Assembly (NCBI GenBank): GCA_964247055.1
Contig: OZ176060.1
Location: 744,001-808,000 of the forward strand
DNA from: Paragordius varius
Lineage: Eukaryota; Nematomorpha
DNA: 64,000 nt
Reading direction: 5' to 3'
The notes beneath the pieces are model-generated. The model did no database searches. It was not told the DNA's origin and saw nothing but the letters and a program-made list of their open reading frames with translations. A program made the position numbers and the translations under genes. The first letter of the stretch is position 1. The number at the start of each line of letters is the position of its first letter. Positions 37,049-50,910 of this stretch are shown here, in pieces.

Positions 37049-40000
37049 TATAATTTTTAATAATTAAAAAAATATTAGAAAAAATAAAAAAATAATAAAA
37101 AAAAAAAAATAAAAAAAATATTTAAAAAAATCATATTTAAAAATTAAAAATTTACCAAAAATTATATAAATATATTTTAAGAATTAAAAAATTGAAATAA
37201 AAATTAAAAAAGATATATTATATATAATATTAAAAAGAATTAAATTGTTTTTTATTTATATAAATGAATAAATTTAATAATTTTATTAAAAAAAATTATT
37301 TATTAAATATAGTTTAATAATTTTTATAAATATAATTTTTTTTATTCAATACATTAAGTATATAAATAAATATAATTTATTTATATTAAAAAAATTAAAA
37401 TAAAATAAATTTCAAATCAATATATTATTAAAAAATATAAATTAAATAAATATTATTTAATTTTGTAAAAATTTCTAAATTATTTTTTTAAAAAAATATT
37501 TTTTTTTAATATTTTATTATTAAATAATTATATATAATAATTTAAATGAAATTTATACAATTAAATAAATATAAAATATTTAATAAAAAAATTTTTTATA
37601 AAATATTTAATAAAAATTTTTTTTAATATTTTTTATTTAAAGCGCCACCTTTTGTTCCACGAACGCCCAGGCTTTCGCCTATTACCATTAATTCTGGTAA
37701 ATTAATTTTTTTTAAATTTTTTAAAAAGTATATATTTTTTTTTAAATGTTAAAAAAAATTATATTTTATTAATTTTAATTAATTAATATTAAAAAAAAAA
37801 TTATTTTATAAAATATAAATTTTAATTTATTTAAAATATATAATATTTTTTATATATTTTCTAAAAAAAAATTTTTATTTTTTTTAAATTTTTTTTATTT
37901 TTAATAAATTAATATTATGTTTTTCTTTTTTTTTCATTTTAAAAACATTAAAAAAATTTAATATATAATATATTATATATTTTTATTATAAATATTTTTA
38001 TATATTAATTTAAAAATATTTTTTATGTTTAATTTTTTAAAATATATAATACTAAAATAATAACTTATAAATTTTTTTAAATTATTTTAATATTTCATTA
38101 CATTCTTTATTTTTTAACTTTTAAATTTATATTTATATAAAATATTTATAAAATATAATATTAAAAAACATTAAAAAATTTTTAAAAAATATATTATATT
38201 ATTTTTTACTTTTTTATTTTTTTCAAAAATTATTATATTTATTATATTAAATTTTTAAAAAATAATGAATATTTATTTTTTAATTTTTAAATTTAAATCT
38301 TTATAATATAACCAAAAAAATTAAATTTAATTAAATATAATTGTTTAATTATTATATATTTAAATAGCAATTTTATTTAAATAATTTTATATATTTTATT
38401 TTTGAAATTTTTTTATTTTTTTTAATTTTTTATTATTATTAATTTATATATATAATATGTATATATTTAATTTCAAATTTTTTATATTTTAAATTTTTTA
38501 ATATTTTTTTAATTTTTTAATTGTTCTATATTTTATTATAATTTTTTTAAAATTATTAAATATTTTTTTTATTAAACATTTTTAGTTCCCCCAATAATAA
38601 GAACACCATCAGCTGTTAAGCCACCTGGTTTACCTCGAGGTAAAAAATATTAATAAAAAATAATTTTTTTATTTTTTTAAATATTTTTTTTATTTGAAAA
38701 ATTAAATAAATTTTTATTATTTGGTTTTTTATAAAATATTTATAAAAAATTAATAAATTTATTAAAATATTTTTGATAAATTTTCTGAAACATTAATTTT
38801 TAATTAAAAAAAAATAAAAAAATTTTTATAAAATTATTTTATTTTATTTTTTATTTATTTTAAATAAAACATTTAATTATTTTAATATTTTATAATATAT
38901 TATATTAAAATTAATAATTTTATTAAAATATTTTTGATAAATTTTCTGAAAAATTAATTTTTAATTAAAAAAAATAAAAATTTTTTTATAAAATTATAAT
39001 TTTTTATAAAAAAATTTAATAAATTTTTTTTTAATAATTTTTATATTTTACATTTAATTTATAAAATATTAAAAGAATATTAAATATTTATTAATATATT
39101 TTTAATTTTATTATTTTTATAAAATTAATTTTTTAAGTAAAAAAAATAAAAAAAAAATTTTTTATTAAAAATTTAATAAATTTTATTTTATTTTTATTAT
39201 TTTTAATTTCTAAAATATTTTAAAAAAATAAATTTAACAAAATATTTTTATTAAAAATTATACTTTTTATTTTTTAATATAAAATTATATTTTAAAAAAA
39301 TTTTATTATTTTTTATTCTTTTATTTTAATAATAATTAAAAATATTCGTTATTTTAAAATTTTTTTTTGTTATTTTTCTATTTATTTACATTTTAAATAT
39401 TTTTTTAATTTTGATTTTTTAAATAATATAAAATAAAAAATAATTTTTTCAGAATTTAATTTATTATTTATTTTTTTAACCTAATTTATTTGATTTACAA
39501 CAAATTACATTAGTATTAAAAAATTAATAAAATTAAATTTTATTAAAAACAAAATAATTTTTTTTATTTTTTTATTAAAAAAAATAATTTTAATTTTTTA
39601 TAAAAATACATAATATTAATTTTAGAAAAATGAAGAAATAAAAAAATTTTATTTTTTTAACAATAACAAATAATTTATTTTATTAATATTTTAAATTTTA
39701 AATTTTTTTTAGAAAATAATTTTTTTGAAATTATATATATAAAAATTAATTATGTATAAAATAAATTTTTAAAAAAATTTCTTATTTTATTTTTTTTAAA
39801 AAAATAATAATATTTTTTATTAAAAATATAAAATAATTATTTTTTATTTTTTTTTATTTAAAAATAATTAAAATAATTAAATTATTTTTTTATAGATTAT
39901 TTATTTTTTAAAAAAATAAATTTTATATTTTATGAAATTAATTATTTAATTTAATTTATTATAATTTTAATTTATATTTATTATATAGTTTTAAAAAAAT

Positions 40001-43000
40001 TAAAAATAATTTTTTAATTTTTTTAAAATTTATAAATATAAAATTAACTTTATTTAAATAATTAATATTTTAATATATAATTTTAATTTTTTATGAAAAA
40101 AAATAATTATTTTTTTTTTATTTTTTTTTATTTTTTTAATTTTTTTAATTTTTTTTGTTTTTATTTTTATGATTTTTTAATAAAAATTGAAAAATAAACT
40201 AAATTTAATAAAAATAAATAATTAATAATAATAATTATTTTATTTTTTAATTATATATACATTTTATTATTTTATTTAAATTATTTTTTTTATAATATTA
40301 AAAAAAAATTTATATATATATATATTTTATATATATATCTATATATATCAAAATAAATATGTGAAAATATATTTATTTAAATTTTTAAATAATTTAAAAT
40401 AAAAATTATTTAAATTATTCTTATAAATTAAATTTTTAAATTATTATGAAAAAATATATTTTATAAATATTTAAATAAAAATATTTAAAAATTATATAAA
40501 TATATAAAAAAATAATAAAATATGAATTAAAAATTAAATATATTTATTAAAATTATTAAATATTTATATAATATATATAAATATATATTTTTAAAATTTA
40601 TTAAAATATATTAAAATAAAAATTATATATTATAAAATAAAGAAAATAATATTTAATTATTAAATTTATAAAATATTTAATTATTTAGAATTTATAAAAA
40701 ATAAAAAACATTTAAAATTATATATATTAAAAATAAAAATTAAAATATAAATTACAAAAGCTATGTTATAATATAATATTAAAAAAGAATAAAATTGTTT
40801 TTTATTTTATGAATAAATTAAATATTAAAAAAAAATATTTATTTAAAATACTTTTAAATTTTAAATAAATTTAAATTCTTTTTATTTTTCAATATATTAA
40901 ATATATAAATCAATATAATTTATTTATATTAAAAAAATTATAATAAATTAATATTTAATTTTAAATCAATATATTATTAAAAAATATAAATAAAATAAAA
41001 ATATTATTTAATTTTGTAAAAATTTTAAAATTATTTTTTTATAAAAAAATATTTTTTTGTAATATTTTATTTTTTGATTAATTTAAAATTTTTAATATCA
41101 TATTGAAATACATATTTTAATAAATAAATATAAAATATTTAATAAAATTTTTTTCACAAAAATAAATATTTTTTTAATATTTTTATTATAAAGCGCCACC
41201 TTTTGTTCCACGAACGCCCAGGATTACGCCTATTACCATTAATTCTGGTAAAAAAAAAATTAAATTTTAATTAATTAATTTTTTAATTTTTTAAATTAAT
41301 TTTTTTAAAAATATAAATAAATTTATATTTTATTAATTTTTGAAAATTAAAAAATTAATTTTTTTTAATTTACTTAAAATATATAATTTTTAAATATTTT
41401 GTTTATTAATAATATTATAAAAACATTAAAAAAAATTTAAAACAATATATTATATTATTTTTTACTTTTTTTATTTTAAATATTTTTATAGATTAAAAAA
41501 ATAATATTTTATTTAAAATATTTTTTATGTAATTTTATTTTTTTAATATATATAATACTAAAATAATAACTTATAAATTTTTTTTAAAAAATGATATATT
41601 TTTTACATTTTTTATTTTTTTTAAATTATTTAATATTTTTAATTTTTTTAAATAAATTTATATTTTTCTAAAATATTTTTTAATTATAATATTTTTTAAA
41701 TAAATTTATATTTTTTCAAATATTTATTTAAAATTATTAATTTTTTAAATTTAAATAATGATATATATTTAAAATTTTATTAATTTTAATTTATGATTTT
41801 TTTAGTTCCTCCAATAATAAGAACTCCATCAGCTGTTCAGCCACCTGGTTTACCTCGAGGTAAAAAATATTTATAAAAAATATATTTTTTATTTTTTTTT
41901 TATTTTTTATTTAAAAAAATTAAATAATATTTTTTATTTTAATAAAATTATTATTTTAATTAAAAAATTAATTTTTTAATTAAAATATTTTTAGTTAATA
42001 TTTTTTATTCAAAAAAAATAAAAAGAAAATTAAATATTTATTAATATATTTTTAATTTATTTTATTAATTTTACAAAATTACTTTTTCATTAAAAAAATA
42101 TGAAAATTAATGAATTTATTAAAACATTTTTAATTAAAAATTAATTTTTAATTAAAAAAAAAATTAAATTTTTATAATTTTTTCTATTTTTTATATAAAA
42201 TTATAAATATTTTAAAAAATTGTTTAATTTTTTATTTTATTATTTTAATAAAAAGATTCGTTTATTTTAAATTTTTTTTGTTTGTAATTTCTACTTATTT
42301 ACATTTTTTAGTATTTTTTTATTTTAATTTATTTAAAAAATAATTTTTATTTTTATTTAGTTTTTTCATTTGTTTATATTTTAATTTAATTTAAAACAAA
42401 ACTTACATTTGTATTTGAAAATTAATAATTTTATTTATTAACAAATAAAAATTTTCTCTTTTTTTATTTTGTTAAAAATTAAAAATAAATTTTTTTATAT
42501 TTTTATTTATTAAAAAAAGGTATTTTTTTAAAAAATAATTTTTTTTAAATTATATATATAAAAATTAATTATGTATAAAATAACATTTTTTGTTAAATTA
42601 ATATAATCTTTTATTATTTTAATTTATAAAAAAAATTAAAATAATAATTTAAGAAAAAAATATAAATTATTTTTTAAATTATTTTATATTATTTTCTATT
42701 TTAAAAATATTATTAGTTAAAAAATAATAATTAAATTAAATTTGTTTTTTATTAAAATTAAAATAATTTCATAATTTATATTTATCTTTTTATTTTTATT
42801 TGATTATTTGGTTTTTTTTAGTTTTTTATATAAAATAAAAATAAATGATTATTTTTTAAAATAAAAATAATTTATATTTTTTTTAATTTTATTATTTTTT
42901 ATTTCTTTTATTATTTAAAAATTATTTTTTTTTTTAAATTTTTTAGTTTTTGTTCAATATTTTTTAATTAATATATATATATTTTTTAACAAATTAAAAT

Positions 43001-46000
43001 ATCTTTATTAAATTTTTAATTTTTAAATATTTTTTAAAAATCTAAAATAATTATTTTTTAATTTTTATTTTTAAAAGATTAAAAATATAAAAATAAATTT
43101 TTTTAATTTTTTTTAATTTTTTAATATTTATATTTAATTTTAGATTTTTTTTAATTATTTATAATTTTTTATAAAATTAAAAATTTTTAAAAATACATAA
43201 ATTAAATTTTTTTAAAATTTAAAAAAAATAAAATAATTATATTTAAATTTTTTTTTTATTTTTTTAATAAAAATTAATATTTTATAGAAATAATTTTTTT
43301 TTAATATTTTTTTTTTTATTTTTTTTAATTAATAAATAATTTTTTTATTAAAAACAAAAATAATTTTTTTTTATTTATTAATTTTTTTTTTTAATTTTTT
43401 TTATTTTATTTATTTTTTTTAAATTTTTTTTTAGTTTTTGTCCCAATGAGCATAATGGCAATGAATATGGATGAATGGCAATGCGAATTCGATGTAAATT
43501 ATTTTTTATTAAATCAGCTGTTTTTTATAAAAGAAATATTTTTTTTTAAAAAAAATTTTAAAATAAAAATATTTATTTTTATATAAAAAGATAGTTTTAT
43601 TAAAAAATAATTAATTTGGAATCTAATATGAAATATTTAGAATTAAAAATATATATTTTAAAATTTAAATAATTTTAAAATTTTATAAATAAATATAAAT
43701 ATTAAATTTTTATAAATATTTAAATATTTATTTAATTAGAATATTTATTTAATTATTTTATTTAATATTTTAAATTTTTATTTAAAAAAACAGCTGTTTT
43801 TATAAATATAAAAAAATATTTTAATTTATTTAAATATTTATAAATAAATCAATTATTAAAATAATAAAAAAGTTGTTTTTTAATGAAAATTATAAAAAAA
43901 TATAAATGTAATATAATTTTTCAATATTTAAATTAAAGTATTTTCAAATAATATATGTATATAATAATTTTTTAAAATAAAATTTTATAAAAATTATAAA
44001 TTAAATAATTTAATTATTTAAATATTTTCCTAAACAGCTGTTTTTTAATTTTCCACTAGAGTATGAAAATAAATGCAAACAGGAAAGAAATAAATTTTGA
44101 ATGCAAATCAGCTGTTTTTAATAAAAAAAAAATTAAAAAAAAAATTTTAAATTTATTTAAATATAATAATAAAAATAATTAAATTTTTATAAATTTATTA
44201 ATTAATTAAAAATTTTAATTATTTTTTTAAATATTTTTAAATAACTGTATTTTAAACTAAATAATTAAATTTTTAGTATTTTTAAAAATATTTTTAAAAT
44301 TATTTAATTTATATATTAATTTTAATTTTATTTTATTTTTTCAAAAAATATTTTTAAAAATCAGCTGTTTTTTTAAAAAATAAAATTTCCACTAGAGTAT
44401 GAAAATAAATGCAAACAGGAAAGAAATAAATTTTGAATGCAAAACAGCTGATGGAATATATCCTGTGCCTGGAAAGAATTGTGTTTGGTAAAATAAATTT
44501 ATAAAAAAATTTTATAAAAAAATTTAATAAAATATTTTTATAAATAAAATATTATTAATTTATAATCTTTAAAAATATTTTAAATAATTTAAAATATTTA
44601 AAAAAATTAAAAAATAATTTTATAAAATACATTTTTTTGAAAAAAAATATTTTAATTTAAAAATTTTATTAATTAAATTATTAATCTTTTTTTTATAAAT
44701 TATTATTTATTTTTTTAAAAAAAATCAATTTATAAATAAATAAATTTTAAATATATTTTCTAAAATATTTTTATAAAAAAAGATTTTAAATTATTTAATA
44801 TTATTTTCATATTTTTGTAAAAATTAAAAAAATTTTTTATAAAAATTTATTATTTTTCATATATTATTTATTTATATTTATAAAAATTATTTAGAATAAA
44901 TTATAAAAAATTTATATAAAGATATTAATTTAATTAATATTAAAATATTTTTTTATAAAAAAAAAATTAATTAAAAATAAAAAAAAAATATTATATTTAA
45001 ATTATTTAAATAGTTTTAAAAAATAATTTCTTAGAAAATTATTTAAAATTATTTCTAAAATAAATTATTTTTTATAAAAAAAAATAAAAATTTTATTTTT
45101 GTTTTAATTTTTAAATAAAATAATTTTAAATTAAATATATTTATTATAAAAAAACATTTTTAAAAATTTCTTAATAAAATATAATAAATAAAAATAATAT
45201 TTTTTAATTATTTAATTGATAAATCAATTTAAATGGATTTATTTTATTTAAATTTTTTAATATTTGCTAAAAAAAATAATTTTTTAAAAATAAAAATTAA
45301 TTTATTTTTAAATAAATATTTATTAAAATTAATTTTTAAAAATTTTTTTTAATAATTGTTGAATTAAAATTATTTTTGAAAAAATATTCCATTTTTTTAT
45401 TAATTTTTAATTATTTATATAATTAAAATATAAAAAAATTAAATAATTTTGTAAAATATTAATTTTAAAAATATTTTTATGTAATTTTTTTTAAATAAAA
45501 TTAAAAAATTAAAAAAAATTTTTTTTAAAAAAAATATTATTGTAAAATATAAAAAAAATAAAAAAATTAAAAAAAAATTTTTTTAAAAAAATATAAAAAT
45601 ACTAATTTTTTTATTTTTAAAAAAATTATTTTATTTAAATTTATATATTTTTAATAATAATTAAATTATTTAATTAAAATTAGAAAAAATAGAAATTAAA
45701 AAAATATTTGAATTTATTTTATATAATAAATAAAAATAAATAATTAACTAAATATATATTTTTTATATAATAAATAAAAAATTTTTAATTAAATTTAAAT
45801 TAATAATTTTTTTTAAAATATTTTAAATAAAAATTATTTTAAAAAAAATTATTTTTTTATTTTTTTTTAAAAATAAATAAATTTTTTTTATTTATTTTAT
45901 AAAAAAATAAAATAAAATATTCTAAATTATTTTTTATAAAAATAATAATTTATTAAAAGAGATTTTTTTTAAAAAAATTTAATTTTTAGAATAAAAAATA

Positions 46001-46614
46001 AAAATTTTATATTTTTTATATAAATTAATTATTTAAATAATTTTTTTTGATAAATTCAATTAATTTAATTAAAAACTATTATTAAATATTTAAAATAAAA
46101 ACTTAAATTTAAATAAAATAATTATTTTATGTTTAAAATATTATTTAAAAATATTTTAAAAAAAAATTATTTTAAAAAAATATTATTTAAAAATAATTTT
46201 TTTTATTTTTTTATTTTTTAAAATTATTTATTTTTTTAATTTATTTATAAATATTTTTTTATTTTTAAATTAATTAATTTATTTTTAAAATATATTTTAA
46301 AAAAAAATATTTATTAAAAAATATTTTTATTTATTTTTATTTATAAAAAATTATTTATTTATAAATATATTAAATTTAAATATTTATTAAAAAATTTTTT
46401 TTAAAAAAAATATTTTTTTTATAAATAATTTTTATAAAAAAAATTTAAAATAATTATTTAATTTATTTTTTTTTAATTTATATTTTATTTTCTTGTAAGG
46501 TATGTTGCCTGTTCCAATTTCTATGCTTGGTTCATGTGTTGTCCACATGGAACACTTTTTGATGTTCGGTCAAACATTTGCGAAACAGCTGATAAAATAA
46601 CATGTGATTATTGA
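30813..46614 (+). CDS. Chitin-binding (CBM14) protein, copy 2, 13 exons, 5' end not found
   Basis: Exons: 30813-30978, 32712-32763, 33838-33918, 35352-35410, 36068-36100, 36847-36918, 37643-37696, 38586-38639, 41194-41247, 41806-41859, 43435-43493, 44396-44487, 46500-46614. Phases match throughout, giving 314 codons plus TGA. Compared with copy 1 it lacks the second exon (63 bp, phase 1-1, so the frame survives), has one extra codon in the FETQ exon (FETQKPFLPD), and carries the APPFVPRTPR/VPPIIRTPSAV exon pair twice. The CBM14 domain is intact: EFDSMKINANRKEINFEC, SADGIYPVPGKNCVW, YVACSNF and the closing cysteines. It begins in phase 0 directly downstream of truncated cyclin A copy 1, whose last exon also ends in phase 0. 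Confidence 0.8.
31382..31682 (+). repeat. Copies of exon-a 3' edge in intron 1 of chitin-binding copy 2
   Basis: TTTTCAAATTCCTACTGATT followed by ATAATTTTGGTATTTA recurs at 31382-31420, and a shorter, donor-less copy stands at about 31650-31682. The equivalent intron of copy 1 has three full copies and one partial, so array length differs between duplicates. Confidence 0.8.
32172..32190 (+). pseudogene. Remnant of chitin-binding exon b
   Basis: The acceptor and first bases of exon b survive (TTTGATAG then AAGAAAT), but the remaining ~55 bp, encoding EEIGHNRNFEQTF and onward in copy 1, is gone and replaced by AT-rich sequence. Since the lost exon has 63 bp and symmetrical phase, skipping it keeps the frame. 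Confidence 0.65.
34202..34247. repeat. (TA)n microsatellite
   Basis: An uninterrupted TA run of about 46 bp inside an intron of chitin-binding copy 2. Similar long runs occur at about 37005-37044, 46895-46942, 48357-48395, 48425-48452, 50363-50432 and 56921-56961. These are likely length-variable. Confidence 0.9.
37643..41859 (+). repeat. Internal ~3.5 kb duplication of the Pro/Arg exon pair in chitin-binding copy 2
   Basis: Exons 37643-37696 and 38586-38639 are repeated as 41194-41247 and 41806-41859 with a few substitutions (APPFVPRTPRLSPI versus APPFVPRTPRITPI; SAVKPPG versus SAVQPPG). Flanking intron pieces are duplicated too: TTATTCTTATAAATTAAATT near 40418, known from about 10760 in copy 1, and AAAATATTCGTT near 39347, recurring in part near 42250. 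Copy 1 has one pair (11530-11583, 12718-12771). Each exon is 54 bp with phase 1-1, so the added pair inserts 36 residues in frame. Confidence 0.8.
44049..44117 (+). repeat. Partial duplicate of CBM14 exon k, with acceptor
   Basis: TTTTCCACTAG plus the first 54 bases of the exon (SMKINANRKEINFECKSA) stand 336 bp before the full exon at 44396-44487. The copy ends ATCAGCT|GTTTTT, a usable donor context, and 54 bases in phase 0-0 would allow inclusion, adding 18 residues and one extra cysteine. It is more likely an acceptor-side echo. Copy 1 has no equivalent. Confidence 0.75.
44488..46499. other. Last intron of chitin-binding copy 2
   Basis: Two kilobases of nearly pure A/T sequence, with no CAGCTG and no exon-edge copies visible, ending in the acceptor TCTTGTAAG. 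I see nothing else in it. The equivalent intron of copy 1 (15378-16887) is alike and contains a 71 bp tandem duplication near 15484-15625. Confidence 0.6.
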
Positions 46615-46897
46615 TTGGAAAAAAACGTTTTTATTGAAATAAATATTTTTAATAAATTTTTAATAAATATATAAATAATAAATTTGAAAATTTTCTATAT
46701 TCATATTTTTATTGATTATTCTAGAAATATAAATATTTATTAAAAAAATTGCGAAACGGCTGATAAAATAACATGTAATTATTGAAAACAGCTGTTATAA
46801 TTGAAATAAAAATTTTGAATGAATAATAAATTCTTAATAAATTAAATAAAATTTTAAAAATATATAGATATATATTTAATATATTATTTTATTAATA

Positions 46898-46947
<50 letters not shown>

Positions 46948-48355
46948 TTAATATTTTTAATTTATTATATATATATAAATATATATTTTATATATATATT
47001 TGTATTTTATTAATAAATATTTTTCTTAAAATTAAAAAAATTTAAAAATAAATTAAGAAACAGTTGATTAAATGTAGTTATTGATTGAAAAATAGCTGTT
47101 ATAATTGAAATAAATATTTTGAATAAATTTATTAATATATATATATGAATTAAAATAATATATATATATATATAATTAATATAATTTATACATATATATA
47201 TATATAATTAATATAATTTATACATATATATATATATATATATATATATTAGTAAATTTAAGATATTTTTAGTTTTTATTAAAAAAATTAAAAAAAAATT
47301 TGCGAAAGAGCTGATAAAATAACATGTGATTATTGAAAACAGCTGTGATAATTGAAATAAATATTTTGAATAAATTTTGAATATATTTTGAAAAATTTTA
47401 TATTTATATATATGAATTTATTATAATATTAATTTTTTATTTTATATTTTTTGATTTTTCTAATATAAAGATTTAAAATAATTTGTGAAACTGCTGATAA
47501 AATAACATGTGATTACTGAACAGCTGTTATGATTGAAAATTTGAAATTAATTTATTAATATTTTTATAAATTTTTATAATATATTTATATATAATTTTAA
47601 AATAATTTTAAAATAATTAATATTAAATATTTATATATATATATGTATATTAGTGATTTTTCTATATTTATATTTGTAATGATTTGAAAAGTAAATTTTA
47701 AAAATATGAAACAGCTGATAAAATAACATGTGTTTATTAAACAGCTGTTATAATTGAAATTGAAATAAATTTATTAATAATATATATAATTAATTATGTA
47801 TGAATTAATTCATATAATAATATATTTATAATTTTTAAAAATTTTCCTGCAATAAATATTTTGGAAAACAAAAAAATAATTAAAAAACAGCTGATAAAAT
47901 AAAATGTGATTATTACACAGCTGTTATAACTGAAATTGAAATACATTTATTAATTATATAATTTTTATAATAATAAATATATTTTTAATCTTTTATTTTA
48001 TTAATAAATATTTTTATTAAAATTAAAAATTTTTTATTTAATTTGCGAAACTGATTAAACAACATGCGATTATTGAACAGCTGATATTATTGAAATAAAT
48101 ATTTTTCATAAATTAATTAATAATTATTTATGTTATATAATTTATAAATATATTTAATATTGAATATATATATATATATATATATGTTATTCTATTTGAA
48201 AAATAATAATAAATATTATATATATATTTGATAAAATTAAAAAAATTGTAAAAAAAATTTGCGTGATAAAATAACATGTGATTACTGAACAGCTGATTGA
48301 AAATTTGAAAAAAATTTATTAATAATTTTTAATAAATTTTTAAAATATATAATTT

Positions 48356-48397
<42 letters not shown>

Positions 48398-48424
48398 AAT
48401 ATTTTATTTTATTAATAAAATACT

Positions 48425-48455
<31 letters not shown>

Positions 48456-49150
48456 TTATTAATATTTTATTATTTTAATTTTTATGATTTTTCCTAAAAC
48501 TAAAAATATTAAAGAAAATTAAAGTAACAGCTGATAAAATATGTTATTGATTGGAAAACAGATGTTTTTTTTGAATTATATAAATTTATTAATAAAATTT
48601 TTTTTAAATTTTTAATAATATAATTTATATAATTAATTTTCAAAAATTATTATCAAAAAAATTTAAAAAAGTTTTGCGAAACAGCTGATAAGATTTGATT
48701 ACTGATTGGAAAAATTGATGTTTTTAAAAAATTCGAATAAATATATTCAAACTTTTTTAATAATTTTATAATAATTTTATAATTATAGATAAATTTATTA
48801 ATATTATTATATTTAATAAAAATACCTTGAATATTAAATATAAATTTTAGAAAAAATTTAAACATTATTAATTAAACAGCTGAAAAAATAACGTATTGTT
48901 AATGAACGGAAAACAGATGTTTTTATTGATGAATATATATATTATTACCAAAAAAAATATTAAAAAACAGATGATAAAATAACATATGATTTTTGATTAA
49001 AACAGCTGTTTTTTAATTATATAAATATTTTTACATATAATAAAATTAATTATTTATATATAAATAAATGTATTTTTGATTTGAACTTTATAGTTTATTT
49101 ATTTTTAAATAAAAAAATGCTAAACAGCTGATTTGTTATATTTATATAAA
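46615..49150 (+). repeat. Decaying copies of the terminal-exon end (array 2)
   Basis: Downstream of the stop of copy 2 the exon end is repeated at least twelve times, near 46748, 47058, 47302, 47486, 47706, 47884, 48048, 48262, 48530, 48673, 48878 and 48965. Units of about 50 bp keep GCGAAACAGCTGATAAAATA, ACATGTGATTATTGA and CAGCTGTTATAATTGAA. Fidelity falls with distance: by 48.5 kb only AAACAGCTGATAA-like cores remain. It is longer than array 1 and interspersed with (TA)n. Confidence 0.85.
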
Positions 49151-50395
49151 CAGATATAGATAGTAAAAAAACAGCTGATTTTTTAAAAAAAATATATTAT
49201 TTAATTGTATATTTTTTTAATAAAAAAATAATTTTTAAAGACTAAAAAAATAAAAACAGCTGTTATATGAAAAAAATAAATATAATGAAATTAAATTATA
49301 TTATATTTTTTATAATTAATTAATTAAAAAAAATAATTAAACAGCTAATTAATATAATAAAAAAATTTATATAAAAATAATATTATTGAAATATAATTTA
49401 TGTATTTAAAACAGCTGATTTGAACATAAAATGGTTTTGTAAATAAATATATTATAAATTATAAAAACATATAATTGATATTATTTTAATTATTTCAAAT
49501 TATAAAAAAAATTGGATATTTCTTTAAATAAAAAAAATTTTTATTATAAAACAAAAATTTATATATATAAAAAAAATAAAAAATATTAATAAAATTTTTA
49601 TATATTTAAAACCGCCAATTAAATTTTGCTTTCTTAATAATATTTAAATTAAAAGCTATATAAAAAATTCAAAGTTTTAATATTTAAGAAAAATTATAAT
49701 TATAAATTATTTTATTAATTCTCAAAAATTATTTAAATATTTTTCATAATTAAAAAATATATATTAAATTTTTATATAAAAACCATATTTATAAATAAAT
49801 AATTTAAATAAAATAATTAAATTATTTTGAAAAATAATTAATATTAATAAAAAAATAACAGAAAAATATTAAAATATTAATTTTTTATTGAGATTTATTA
49901 TTGTTAAATTAAAAAATTTATACAAAAATAAAAATTTATTATTAAAATAATAATTTTAATAACATTAGTATATATTAATATTTATATATAAAATATATAA
50001 ATATTTGAAATATAATAATTAATTTTATTAAATTATATATAATATTTAGAAAAATATACATAAGATAAAATTATAAAAAAATAAAAAAAATAATGAAAAA
50101 AATTTCTAATATAAAAAATTAATTTTTATAAAAAATATTAATTTAATAAAATATTAATATATATTATTTTAACATAAATGGAAATAATATAAATATAGAT
50201 TTTTTATAAAAATAAATAAATAAATAAAATTTTTATTAATAAATTATATTTTTATTTATTTAAAAAAATAAAATTTTAAGTAAAATTAAATTTATATTTT
50301 CATTAAATTTTTTTATTTTTCTAAAAACAATTAAATTTTATTGATATTAATAAAAATAAATAAATATATATATATATATATAATATATATATATT

Positions 50396-50429
<34 letters not shown>

Positions 50430-50832
50430 TATATTTATTAGAATAAAATAATTTAAATTATTAAAAAAAAATAAAATAAAATCAAAACATTTTGTTTTTA
50501 AAAAATAAAATTTATTATATATTTATTAAAAGTTTATTAAATATCAATTATATAAAAATATATAAAAATAAATTAAATATATAATTATTTAAAATAAAAT
50601 TATAAAGGTTTTTTAAAAAAAATTAGTTTAAAATAAAATTATAAAAAAAATAAAATATAATAAATTATATATTTGATACTTGCAATTGAATTTTTATTTT
50701 TAATACAGCATTATTAAATAATAATAAAAAATAAATAAAAATATTATTTAATAATATTATTTATAAAATAAATAAAATTTAAAAATAAGAATTATTCAAA
50801 ATATTTTTGAAAATAATAAAAATACAAATAAA
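49151..50832. other. AT-rich spacer before the conserved island
   Basis: A few CAGCTG copies persist to about 49420, then nearly pure A/T with a long (TA)n tract at 50363-50432. No gene is recognised. Confidence 0.6.
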
Positions 50833-50910
50833 AAAACATGCGTTTTTGTTTTCATTCATTTGTTTGCCGTTTTAAATTTCGAATCGAAAAAGCGCAAAAA
50901 TATATTTTTA
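50833..50910 (+). promoter_or_regulatory. 78 bp conserved island upstream of cyclin A copy 2
   Basis: Identical to 19771-19848, while the AT-rich flanks have diverged. It contains TTTGCCGTTTTAAATTTCGA and ATCGAAAAAGCGCAAAA, with TTYRAA and E2F-like sites as in the first unit. It is followed at about 50962 by the CTGGAAAAGTATATTTAT element. The distance to the cyclin ATG is 4.1 kb, against 4.8 kb in the first unit. Confidence 0.5.

Noticed and set aside
48653-48865. Minus-strand open frame of 70 codons
   Set aside because: Falls in the decaying terminal-exon copies, with no counterpart in array 1.
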